Shown here in pieces: positions 5,990 to 13,277 of a stretch of 14,551 bases of DNA. The notes beneath the pieces are model-generated. The model did not search any database and was not told the DNA's origin. It was given only the letters and a program-made list of their open reading frames with translations. The DNA lies in NCBI GenBank assembly GCA_030615145.1, contig JAUWZT010000059.1, forward strand, positions 1 to 14,551, written 5' to 3'. The translations under genes and the position numbers were made by a program. Position 1 is the first letter of the stretch, and every line of letters starts with the position of its first letter. The stretch comes from Promethearchaeota archaeon (GTDB lineage: Archaea > Asgardarchaeota > Lokiarchaeia > Sigyniarchaeales > SOKP01).

Positions 5990-7084
5990 ATGACTAATAA
6001 ATTATGGCATCAACTTGCGAGAAATATTTTAAAGGCAGGAGGTCCTCCTATACCCATTAATGACACTCTTATTGATTTGTTAAAGACTTTGATAAACGAA
6101 GAGCAATTAAAATTTCTTTTAAAGTTTCGAAAATCTCTAAATCGGGACCAAATTAAATCTAAATTTGATTTAGATGAAACATCATTAAACAAAATGCTAA
6201 ATGAGTTAATGTACATCGGAATGATAACGGCTATACCAAGTAGGACTACTGGTGTGATGGTTTATCGTTTAGTAGCTTTTCTACCGGGATTATTGGAATT
6301 TACTCTCATGCGAGGTGAAACGGGAGCAAAACAAAAGAAACTGGCGAAACTATGGGAACAATTGTTTAAAGATGAAGCAGAAATAACTCGAAAAAACTAT
6401 GATATTGTAATGAACGCGTTTAAAAACGCGCCTCCTATCGATAGGGTGATCCCTATTGAACAACAAATAGAACCACACGAAGAATTAACATTACCTGAAG
6501 AAGAAGTAAGAAAAATCATAGAAAAATACGATATTATTGGCGTTTCACATTGCTATTGCAGGCACTTTAAAGATTTACTAGAAGATCCTTGTAAAATTAA
6601 AGCACCACGTCAGAACTGTTTAAGTTTTGGCAGGACTGCTAAATTTGCAATAGATCAAAGTTTTGCTAAGAAAATCTCTAAGGAAGAGGCTTTAAAAATA
6701 TTAAAGGAAGCAGAAGATTTAGGATTAATTCATAAAACTTTTCATGTAAAAGGAGATCCATTTATGGAAGAGCTCGCAATTTGCAACTGTTGCCGTTGTT
6801 GCTGCCAGAACCTTCAAGCATTTTATAATGGCGCTTCTCCCACTCATACTTATACTTCTTATATCGCTTATGTTAGTGAAGTCGATTGCGTTGGATGCGG
6901 TACGTGTTTAGAATTATGTCCAATGGATGCAATTGATTTAGAAGAAGCTAATGCTATTGTTAACGAAGAAAGGTGCATTGGCTGTGGAGTGTGCGCTAAT
7001 AATTGTCCCGAAGATGCTATAGAACTGCGACGGACAGGACTTAGGAAAGTGTTTATTCCTGCTCCTAAAGTTTCAACTTCTTAA
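5990..7084 (+). CDS. Winged-helix/Cys-rich/2x[4Fe-4S] ferredoxin fusion protein, paralog 2
   Basis: A 364-aa protein co-linear with its upstream neighbour over the whole length, so a tandem duplication. It has the same three parts: winged-helix-like region (~25-95, ending GVMVYRL), Cys-rich module with CYCR (188-191), DLLEDPC (195-201), NC (209-210) and CNCCRCCC (265-272), and dicluster ferredoxin C300/303/306/310 and C329/332/335/339. All cluster cysteines of paralog 1 are kept except one: paralog 1 has HCYTSY (Cys292) where this copy has HTYTSY. That cysteine may be dispensable or may separate the two functions. Divergence is greatest in the N-terminal third. The 15-base gap points to one operon and perhaps a heterodimer. 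The ribosome site is weak (AAGGGAT). Function unknown beyond Fe-S binding. Confidence 0.85.
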   Translation: MTNKLWHQLARNILKAGGPPIPINDTLIDLLKTLINEEQLKFLLKFRKSLNRDQIKSKFDLDETSLNKMLNELMYIGMITAIPSRTTGVMVYRLVAFLPGLLEFTLMRGETGAKQKKLAKLWEQLFKDEAEITRKNYDIVMNAFKNAPPIDRVIPIEQQIEPHEELTLPEEEVRKIIEKYDIIGVSHCYCRHFKDLLEDPCKIKAPRQNCLSFGRTAKFAIDQSFAKKISKEEALKILKEAEDLGLIHKTFHVKGDPFMEELAICNCCRCCCQNLQAFYNGASPTHTYTSYIAYVSEVDCVGCGTCLELCPMDAIDLEEANAIVNEERCIGCGVCANNCPEDAIELRRTGLRKVFIPAPKVSTS

Positions 7085-7086
7085 TA

Positions 7087-7096
7087 CTTTTTCTTT
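7087..7096 (+). terminator. T-rich terminator candidate after the Fe-S operon
   Basis: CTTTTTCTTT begins three bases after the stop codon of the second Fe-S gene. Short T-runs act as archaeal terminators. The next gene is convergent, so a stop is expected here. Confidence 0.4.
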
Positions 7097-7128
7097 ACAA
7101 TTAAAAATTACAGAAAAATTGATGGAAA

Positions 7129-7569
7129 TCATAAATAATTAGCAAAAAAATCAACCACATTAAGCAATCTGTTTGTTTTAAGTTCCATTGCTAACCTCAC
7201 GCATTCTACACTAGCTAATGGAGTTTTATCCGATTCTCTAAAAATCTCGTGTTGAAATGTAATAGACGATGTTCCTATTTTTTTTATCTGAGTTTCGATT
7301 ATAACATAATCGCCAAACTTAGCTGAACCTTGGTAGGTTATCTCCACTTTTTTAACACCAAATACAGTCCCTTCATGGACAGTATCCTCTATCCTTTTTG
7401 GAGATAAAAGGCTATTCATAAAACTAACAAATCCATCGTCAAAATAAACCATATAATTTTTAAAATGAACAATTCCCATCGCATCTGTATCGTTAAACCG
7501 TACTTTTACACGGGTGTTATCCTTAACTTTAAGAAGCTTTTCAATTAAATTATCTTTCAATTTTAACAC
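7129..7569 (-). CDS. Hotdog-fold acyl-CoA thioesterase (4HBT/YbgC-like)
   Basis: A 146-aa single hotdog domain, the usual length for the 4-hydroxybenzoyl-CoA thioesterase/YbgC family. The signature RFNDTDAMGIVHFKNYMVYF (24-43) contains the catalytic-loop aspartates Asp27 and Asp29 and His35. The long helix follows, then the strands YQGSAKFGDYVIIET (79-93). It probably hydrolyses an acyl-CoA thioester in the cytoplasm; chain length or aromatic substrate cannot be told from sequence. The first codon is GTG; there are about 20 extra residues before the conserved RFNDTD, so a slightly later start is possible. It lies 5 bases after the stop of the nucleotidase-family gene and is probably co-transcribed with it. 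There is no obvious biochemical link between the two. Confidence 0.86.
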   Translation of the reverse strand: MLKLKDNLIEKLLKVKDNTRVKVRFNDTDAMGIVHFKNYMVYFDDGFVSFMNSLLSPKRIEDTVHEGTVFGVKKVEITYQGSAKFGDYVIIETQIKKIGTSSITFQHEIFRESDKTPLASVECVRLAMELKTNRLLNVVDFFANYL

Positions 7570-7574
7570 ATAAT

Positions 7575-8984
7575 CTATTCATTAGTTTTTATAAAGCGTT
7601 TTGATATTGCCAATTGTATAAATCTTTTCTTTTTTAAATACATTTCAAGTATCTCTCTTAACCATTCTGGTCTATAGATTTCATTTTTGCAGTTCATAAA
7701 ATCGGTGTACCCTGTTCCCCGTTGTAAATAATCAGATGTAGCAACTTTATACCATTTAAGAGGTTCTAATGGTTCACCCTCAACCTCAACAGATTTTATT
7801 TTACTCAGTGGTTTCCTATCTGGATTGTAAATTACTCTAACATTATTAGAAATCTGAATATTTCCAAGAATATTCCCTCTGAAACCACCTCCTGCACCAT
7901 TACTTAATTGAAATTCTTTTAGTAATGATTTTTCCAAAGTTAATAAAATATCATTTCCCTTAATTTCTATTAGAGTTGGGTTTAATGGTGAAGGGCAAAT
8001 TTCATGCAGAATTAATTTAGTAATATTTTTATTTTCAATACCATGGTTTAATACGCCACTATTTATTATGCCAATATCAGCTTTTAAAAAATTTTTTAAA
8101 CAATCGGCTAAAAGATTTCCAAGTTCACTTTCCTCTGTAAATGAATGGGATAACCTTCTTTTAGTTTTAAATAGGTATTGCGACATATCTTTATGAGCAA
8201 TTTTAGAACTCTCTAATAAAATTTCATTTATTTTTGAATGTTCTTGATAGTTTCTAACTAAAATCAGTTTATTGTTGAAATTTTTAATTACTTTTTCTTC
8301 TAAATTATATTCTATAACTAGTTCTCCTAAATATTCGCCATATTGACCTGCCTGACAAATTATAGTATCATTTTCTAAAATACAGTCATCAAGTACCGTA
8401 TGAGAATGACCACCAATTATAATATCAATATTTGGTATAGCATTAGCTAGTATTTTATCTTGGTTTATCCCTAAATGAGATATGATAATTAACATATCAT
8501 ATTTACTTTTTTCAATATTAGAAAGCACACGTTTTAATTCTTCAATTGGATCTCTTATATAGATATTATATAGATTATAAAATTCATTGTATGCGGAAGT
8601 TACTCCAATTACTAAAGTTCTTAATTTTCCAACCTCAAAAATAACATAATCTTTTAAAATCTTGAATTTCTCTCCTTTTAAATCATACATATTACAAGTA
8701 ATAATAGGAAAATTGGAAGTTTTAACCATATTTTCTAAAGTTTCTTTCCCAGAAAAACCCTCTGTATTGCCAACAACTCTTGCATTAAAACCTTCTTCGT
8801 TTAATAAATCAGAACCGATTTTTCCATTAGTACCTATCGCTTCAATTCGCCAAGGATCATAATAATCACCCGCATCAAATATTAATGTATTTTCCTCTCT
8901 CAAATCTTCTATAGCAGATGCTATTTTAGCAAATTCCTCAAATCTACTATGAAGATCATTAATATATAATATCTTAAGCTTCAA
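7575..8984 (-). CDS. 5'-nucleotidase-family metallophosphoesterase (YunD-like)
   Basis: A 469-aa protein with the two domains of the UshA/5'-nucleotidase family. The N-terminal calcineurin-like metallophosphoesterase carries NDLHS (9-13; Asp10, His12), DAGD (37-40), GNTE (72-75), SHLG (169-172) and GGHSHT (191-196). The C-terminal 5-nucleotidase domain (~270-450) has NSGVLNHG, GAGGGFRGN and YLQRGTGYTDF. It should remove phosphate from nucleotides or related phosphoesters using two metal ions. No signal peptide is visible, unlike secreted UshA, so a cytoplasmic place is likely. The usual GNHE motif reads GNTE here, losing the catalytic His; the YunD subgroup (GNNE) varies at the same place. 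The start codon is TTG and sets the N-terminus right at the first beta strand; there is no Shine-Dalgarno, suggesting leaderless translation. Confidence 0.85.
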   Translation of the reverse strand: MKLKILYINDLHSRFEEFAKIASAIEDLREENTLIFDAGDYYDPWRIEAIGTNGKIGSDLLNEEGFNARVVGNTEGFSGKETLENMVKTSNFPIITCNMYDLKGEKFKILKDYVIFEVGKLRTLVIGVTSAYNEFYNLYNIYIRDPIEELKRVLSNIEKSKYDMLIIISHLGINQDKILANAIPNIDIIIGGHSHTVLDDCILENDTIICQAGQYGEYLGELVIEYNLEEKVIKNFNNKLILVRNYQEHSKINEILLESSKIAHKDMSQYLFKTKRRLSHSFTEESELGNLLADCLKNFLKADIGIINSGVLNHGIENKNITKLILHEICPSPLNPTLIEIKGNDILLTLEKSLLKEFQLSNGAGGGFRGNILGNIQISNNVRVIYNPDRKPLSKIKSVEVEGEPLEPLKWYKVATSDYLQRGTGYTDFMNCKNEIYRPEWLREILEMYLKKKRFIQLAISKRFIKTNE

Positions 8985-9196
8985 ATTGGTTCATAAACCG
9001 AGTTTTTAATTATGAGCTTGAATAATTGTTTAGATCGAACATCATCAATAATATAAAAAATTATATGATTTATCTTATTCATCAACCTCATAAAATAAAA
9101 CTATAGAATAAAATTAAGTTTTATTAATAACCCTTTAAATTGATTAATAGGATTTAGTTTAGAGTAATTAATAACAAAAATAATCAAAAGTTAATA

Positions 9197-9290
9197 AGCC
9201 CCCAGTGGGACTTGAACCCACGACCTGCTGATGTCTTGAAACTTGAATAAGTTATACAAGTCAGCTGCTCTACCGCTAAGCCATGAGGGC
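9197..9290 (-). tRNA. tRNA-Thr(UGU) with a 22-nt intron
   Basis: Read on the minus strand: acceptor GCCCTCA pairs with TGGGGGC (one G-U) and D-stem GCTT with GAGC. Anticodon stem GCTGA pairs with TCAGC, and T-stem GTGGG with CCCAC around TTCAAGT. The anticodon loop is CTTGTA plus A after removal of 22 bases at 9233-9254, between positions 37 and 38, giving anticodon TGT (Thr, ACA codons). Bases 32-35 (CTTG) pair with intron CAAG, and the intron folds AACTT/AAGTT, giving a slightly relaxed bulge-helix-bulge for the archaeal splicing endonuclease. Discriminator U73 (base 9197) fits archaeal threonine tRNA. No CCA is encoded. Confidence 0.95.
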
Positions 9291-9318
9291 CTATTAATTT
9301 TAATTTGTTTATTGGTTG

Positions 9319-9331
9319 ATATATATTAAAA
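9319..9331 (-). promoter_or_regulatory. TATA-like box of the tRNA-Thr gene
   Basis: On the minus strand this reads TTTTAATATATAT, centred about 35 bases before the tRNA 5' end. That predicts transcription starting a few bases upstream of the mature end, the usual archaeal arrangement with 5' trimming by RNase P. Confidence 0.5.
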
Positions 9332-9478
9332 ACGAATTAATTATTAATTTTATGATTGTGAGAAATCTAATATAAGAACGGAGTTATAAACACTAAAATT
9401 TGAAATAAATATAACTAAAAATATTTCTTAATTTTTATTATCCTTAAATTTATCTAGGAAAGAAATCATTCAATTACT

Positions 9479-9661
9479 ATGGAAAAATGCGATTTTTGCG
9501 GTACACCAACTTCCTTTAAATTTGGGGGAGAAGGACAATATAATGGAAAATTTATTTACCACAAATGCCAATCAGAAAATTCTTACACTAATTTAAACAC
9601 CGGCTGTGCTGCTGATAACGATTGTTCAATTAAAATAAAAAAAAATAATGCAACATACTAG
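9479..9661 (+). CDS. Small Cys-rich, zinc-ribbon-like protein (60 aa)
   Basis: A 60-codon frame starting with ATG. Cysteines are at 4, 7, 30, 43 and 49 and a histidine at 28. CDFC at the N-terminus with HKC (28-30) is a likely metal-binding knuckle, and the later Cys43/Cys49 may complete a site. The Gly-rich turn (FGGEGQYNGK, 15-24) between them resembles the linker of small zinc ribbons. No membrane segment. It lies alone between the tRNA (opposite strand) and the next small gene, with only a weak GGAAAG ribosome site 13-18 bases upstream and a TATA-like AAATTTATC near 9447. The ordered CxxC start makes it look genuine, but I do not recognise a family and no function can be given. Confidence 0.55.
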   Translation: MEKCDFCGTPTSFKFGGEGQYNGKFIYHKCQSENSYTNLNTGCAADNDCSIKIKKNNATY

Positions 9662-9846
9662 TTCATGTTTTAGTTATTAAAATTTTATCATTTCAAATGA
9701 TTCTATTAAAGTTTTTTATAAATCAATAGTAATTTTGCAGTTTTAACAGTTGAAAATGGCAATACAAATAGTTAAATGTAAACTTTACTTTTTCATTAAT
9801 TAGATTATTAAGCTTCTATATTATTGAAAAGGAGTTGTATTTTAGT

Positions 9847-10194
9847 TTGTTTACTAAAGAGGATGTAGAGATTTTAGCCTACCAACGGTATAAAACGGGA
9901 GAAGATTACGACAAGTCCGTTTGGTTCCTAGCAGAAATATGCGTAAAGATTAATAAAAATGTGAAGAATGGGTACGATATAAAACCACTTGAAACAGATA
10001 ATTTGGTGTTATTGATAAATGAAAATGTTAATGGGGAACTACTCACACCCACTAAAGATGAAACTAAAGAATTAGCTGAATTTATTTACAACGCGCATCC
10101 TGAAAAGAGCAAACTTCATTTCTTTATTGCTGAAAAGCAATTACTACTTTCTGAAATTTCAAAGATTATTAAAGAAAATAGAAAAAACCATTAA
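9847..10194 (+). CDS. Protein of unknown function (~115 aa)
   Basis: The frame is open from before 9835. There is no ATG at the start; the ribosome site AAAGGAG (9828-9834) abuts a TTG at 9835 and lies 12 bases before a TTG at 9847. I prefer 9847 (protein begins FTKEDVEILAYQRYKTGEDY), giving 115 aa; 119 aa is the alternative. The protein is soluble, mixed helical, with no cysteine pairs, and ends in a basic helix (SEISKIIKENRKNH). The segment LAYQRYKTGEDYDKSVWFLAE faintly resembles the LAY-G-D-W-AE pattern of DUF2934, which I consider weak. It is convergent with tldE, 24 bases apart. Function unknown. Confidence 0.6.
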   Translation: MFTKEDVEILAYQRYKTGEDYDKSVWFLAEICVKINKNVKNGYDIKPLETDNLVLLINENVNGELLTPTKDETKELAEFIYNAHPEKSKLHFFIAEKQLLLSEISKIIKENRKNH

Positions 10195-10218
10195 CCCAAG
10201 CAATATAGAAAGGTTTGC

Positions 10219-11595
10219 TTACTGTGTTGCTGCAGTAATGGTACAATTATTTACTTTTATAGTTGGTGAGAATGTTGGGGTTTCAACTTCCCACCAATAT
10301 ATTTGTTGAACATCCTTACCTATTGCGGAGATATTTGAACAAATTCTCAGGAGATTATCAGATAAACGAAGTTTTCTTACTGGTTTTTTAATTTCACCGT
10401 TCTCAATAAGAAACATGCCATCTCGAGGTATAGTTGAAAATAAACCATCCATCATATTTGTGAAACGAGTATACCAATTAGAAGTTAAATAGATCGTAGG
10501 TTTTTTACATTCGGCAATAATCTCTTCTAAAGTATAATTTCCTCCGCTGATAACTATATTGGAGGGGCCAGGTGCTAGGAATTTAGAACCAATCCCGAAA
10601 TCGAAAAATATTGAATTACCCGTATTTTCTACTTGTTCCATCTTACTTGTTGATGTATTATGAAGTAATCCTTTAAGAATTCCATTTGTAAAAATTGAAG
10701 TTTTGCCCGTAGGAGTGCCCTCTACATCAAAAGGACGGCTTCCCAATCCATTATCAAGTAGAGCATTATCTACTACTGTAAAATCTTCAGACGCAATTTG
10801 CTTTCCAATATGTTTGTTTTTAAGAGGGCTCATACCAATCATTATTTTAAGGGGATTTATACCATCAAAAACTTGACCTAAAACATTAGCAGCAACTGTA
10901 GGGCTCATTATGACATCGTATTTTCCTGGGTGACCTTGCGTACCTCCTACTGCCATTTTAGCGATTTCACCAGCTTTAACGCCAGCTTGAATAAATTTTT
11001 TTTCAACTCCTGAAAGATTTCTACTACAAACAATTCCTTGTCCACTGCTTTCGGCATCAACAAAGGATCGGATTGTAAATCGGTAGTATGAGCCATCGTA
11101 AGAGCCTTCATTTCCATAATTAGTCATTAATTCTGTTTTAGAGTACCCAAAGTAAAGTACTCCTGCAACTTTTTTACCCCCACTTTCCAATGATGTTTGT
11201 ATCGCTGCGTTGACAAGTTCTGGGGCTTTTTCTGAAAAGCTCATTATTTTTGGGTCGAAGATTTGATCTAACTTTTTATATGTATGTAAGTTACTTTCCA
11301 TCCCATTGTAAAGAAAACTTTCTGGCAGCTTCAAAAGAAATTTAGATGCTTTTATAATAGTATTTCTGATTTTCGTTGGATTTGGAGCTTCTATATCGAT
11401 TTGAGTTGTTCTTTTTCCTTTAGCAAGAAAAAGTTCTAAAATATCATTACTCCATATCTTAGAATTATCTATCAAAGAATTTGAAAACCTTATTTGATAT
11501 GTTTTTCCCTTGATTCTTTGAGCAATAATTTCGTCGATATTTTCTTTTTGGGCAATTTCAATGGCGACTTTAAGAAAATCCTCATTTTCACTCAT
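10219..11595 (-). CDS. tldE: TldE/PmbA-family subunit of the TldD/E metalloprotease
   Basis: A 458-aa protein of the PmbA/TldD family that lacks the HExxxH motif, as expected for the non-catalytic TldE partner. Recognisable family parts are the N-terminal domain with SFVDAESSGQG (~177-187), GKYDVIMSPTVAANVLGQ (~223-240), GSRPFDVEGTPTGKT (~285-299) and the C-terminal IFFDFGIGSKF and GNYTLEEI. TldD and TldE form a heterodimeric protease that in bacteria trims unfolded peptides such as microcin precursors; archaeal members are also peptidases. The start ATG overlaps the tldD stop (ATGA), and an AGGAGGT sits 8 bases upstream inside tldD, so the two are translationally coupled. Its length is usual for the family and no damage is seen. 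Confidence 0.92.
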   Translation of the reverse strand: MSENEDFLKVAIEIAQKENIDEIIAQRIKGKTYQIRFSNSLIDNSKIWSNDILELFLAKGKRTTQIDIEAPNPTKIRNTIIKASKFLLKLPESFLYNGMESNLHTYKKLDQIFDPKIMSFSEKAPELVNAAIQTSLESGGKKVAGVLYFGYSKTELMTNYGNEGSYDGSYYRFTIRSFVDAESSGQGIVCSRNLSGVEKKFIQAGVKAGEIAKMAVGGTQGHPGKYDVIMSPTVAANVLGQVFDGINPLKIMIGMSPLKNKHIGKQIASEDFTVVDNALLDNGLGSRPFDVEGTPTGKTSIFTNGILKGLLHNTSTSKMEQVENTGNSIFFDFGIGSKFLAPGPSNIVISGGNYTLEEIIAECKKPTIYLTSNWYTRFTNMMDGLFSTIPRDGMFLIENGEIKKPVRKLRLSDNLLRICSNISAIGKDVQQIYWWEVETPTFSPTIKVNNCTITAATQ

Positions 11596-13040
11596 TTATT
11601 TTTACCTCCTAAGTTTATGTTTCTCAATCGGACATGTGGTCCTCCCAACCACACAGGGACTCCTTGCATCGGTTCACCCTTTCCACAATGTCCATGGGGC
11701 GAATTGAATTCTTTAGAAACAGCATCAACATTACCTAGAATACCAAATGTAGTTAATTCAAGAATGGGTCGACGAATCATCGTATCAGTTATTTCCCCGT
11801 TTTCAATTAAATATACTTCAAGACCAACATATTTACTTTGAAAACGGCGGTCATCGATGTTCCATTCAGTAAAACTTTTCATGTAAATTCCTGTTTTAAT
11901 ATCTTCAAATAATTCTTCAAATGTAAAATCTCCTGGAGCAAAATATGTATTAGCCATACGAATAATAGGCTCTCTTTTATAACTAATTGACCGTGCTGCA
12001 GCATTAGATTTTGTGTTATATCTACTAGCATATTCACGGTTTAGAAGTAATTCATTCAACATCCCCTTTTTTATTAGATAACGCGGACGGGCTTTCACAC
12101 ACTCATCATCGTAAAGATAAAACCCAGAATTACCAGGACGAGTTGGGTCGTCAATTATAGTGACTTCTTCTCTTCCTATTTTAATATCACCGAGATTTCC
12201 TTTTTGTATTAGGTCCAAATAAAAAGATTCTCCTGCTTGCGCGCCTTCTCGCCCTAAAATACGATCTGCTTCACTAGGATGACCTACATTTTCATGAGCC
12301 ATTATTCCAGCAACCTCACCACTAATAACGACATCTACTTCATTTAGATTCGTTTCGATTGCGTTTCGAGCAGCTTTCACTAAACACTTATTATCATCTA
12401 AAATTTTTTCAACCACATTGTTTTCTTCAATCCATTCCCATCCGCTAGTCCCCCCTAAGTTAAGCATTCTTTGTTCTCCTCCCGCTTTCCCTTTAGCAGT
12501 ATTGAAAGAAATTGTAGAGATTATAGAATTTTCAGACTCAACTTTTGAACCTTCACTAGTAACAATATATTTTTCATCGGAATATAGGTCCAATAGAAAA
12601 GTCCTAGTAGGTAATTTAAATCGAAATTCTCTATTCAAAATTTTATCTATATCAAACATAAATTTCTGTTTTTCTTCAATTGAAATATCCTCAAACTTTA
12701 TCTTTACAGGCGTCTTCCATTTTGCTTGAACAACCTTCTCGTCAGAAAATGTTATAGGTGCTTTTCTTTTACTAGCTTTAGCTAATTTTATCGCTTCTTC
12801 AATCACATCTTCAATAGTGTTTTTAGTTAAATTTGCTGTAGAACAAAAACCCATTCCTCCATTAGCAAGAACTCGAATTGCAATCCCACTTGAGTAAATA
12901 ATTCCCCCACTAAGAATAACGCCATTTCTCGTAGCATAACTTTCATCTCTTGAATCTACAACTCTTGCTTCGATATAGGATGCCCCATGGGAAACACCAT
13001 AATTTACCGCAAAATCAGCTATATCTTTTCCATTCTCCAT
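11592..13040 (-). CDS. tldD: TldD-family zinc metalloprotease, catalytic subunit
   Basis: A 482-aa TldD. The zinc-binding motif HExxxH is at His249-Glu250...His254 (AHENVGHPSEAD). The predicted third ligand is Cys452 in the C-terminal HCGKGEPMQG, followed by the conserved end GGPHVRLRNINLGG (466-479). Other family blocks are YATRNG (35-40), GIAIRVL (52-58), LGREGAQAG (262-270) and IDDPTRPGNSG (296-306). It is a cytoplasmic peptidase acting with TldE, encoded immediately downstream with a 4-base overlap. In bacteria the pair processes peptide antibiotics and toxin-antitoxin proteins; no such substrate gene is visible here, so a general peptidase role is more likely. The start ATG has no Shine-Dalgarno; a TATA-like box inside a palindrome lies 34-47 bases upstream. 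Confidence 0.94.
   Translation of the reverse strand: MENGKDIADFAVNYGVSHGASYIEARVVDSRDESYATRNGVILSGGIIYSSGIAIRVLANGGMGFCSTANLTKNTIEDVIEEAIKLAKASKRKAPITFSDEKVVQAKWKTPVKIKFEDISIEEKQKFMFDIDKILNREFRFKLPTRTFLLDLYSDEKYIVTSEGSKVESENSIISTISFNTAKGKAGGEQRMLNLGGTSGWEWIEENNVVEKILDDNKCLVKAARNAIETNLNEVDVVISGEVAGIMAHENVGHPSEADRILGREGAQAGESFYLDLIQKGNLGDIKIGREEVTIIDDPTRPGNSGFYLYDDECVKARPRYLIKKGMLNELLLNREYASRYNTKSNAAARSISYKREPIIRMANTYFAPGDFTFEELFEDIKTGIYMKSFTEWNIDDRRFQSKYVGLEVYLIENGEITDTMIRRPILELTTFGILGNVDAVSKEFNSPHGHCGKGEPMQGVPVWLGGPHVRLRNINLGGKNK
11604..11610 (-). promoter_or_regulatory. Shine-Dalgarno AGGAGGT for tldE, inside tldD
   Basis: This is a full anti-SD match on the minus strand, 8 bases before the tldE ATG and inside the last codons of tldD. 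Together with the ATGA overlap it indicates reinitiation, keeping the two subunits in balance. Confidence 0.8.
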
Positions 13041-13277
13041 TATAAGTTTCTCGTTTTCTGCTTTTTTAGTGATATATCATATGATATTTGTTTTAATAAT
13101 ATTAGTTTTTTTAAATTGATTAGATTATACTTAAAAGCTTATTAAATAGATGTAAGGAATTTAATTTTTGCTTTTTTTTAAATATTAAACTCAAAATAAG
13201 TGAGATTAAAATCTATATTGTAATATTCATTAGTATTAAATAGAACGTTAATTTGAATTATTCTTTTGGTTGTTAAA
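13041..13277. promoter_or_regulatory. Divergent tldD / DNA polymerase intergenic region with palindrome
   Basis: No gene is seen in these 237 bases. On the minus side a perfect 14-bp palindrome ATATCATATGATAT (13074-13087) overlaps the TATA-like ATATATCA region of tldD, a possible operator. On the plus side TATTAAATAG (13233-13242) is a TATA candidate that would start polymerase transcripts near 13262, just before the TTG at 13278. A T8 run at 13171-13178 is present but has no clear role. Confidence 0.45.

Noticed and set aside
4865..7084. Assignment of the Fe-S pair to a specific enzyme such as an indolepyruvate oxidoreductase subunit
   Set aside because: Only the ferredoxin part is shared with such enzymes. 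The winged-helix-like and CNCCxCCC parts do not fit, and no catalytic partner gene is nearby.
9040..9062. AT-rich inverted repeat and a box-C-like TGATGA on the minus strand
   Set aside because: No matching box D at suitable distance, and the repeat is short and low in complexity.
10127..10309. Plus-strand 60-codon frame across the 115-aa gene and tldE ends
   Set aside because: It is out of frame with one gene and antisense to the other, with no ribosome site.
11494..11841. Plus-strand 115-codon frame across the tldD/tldE junction
   Set aside because: It is antisense to the most conserved C-terminus of TldD; the real genes are certain.
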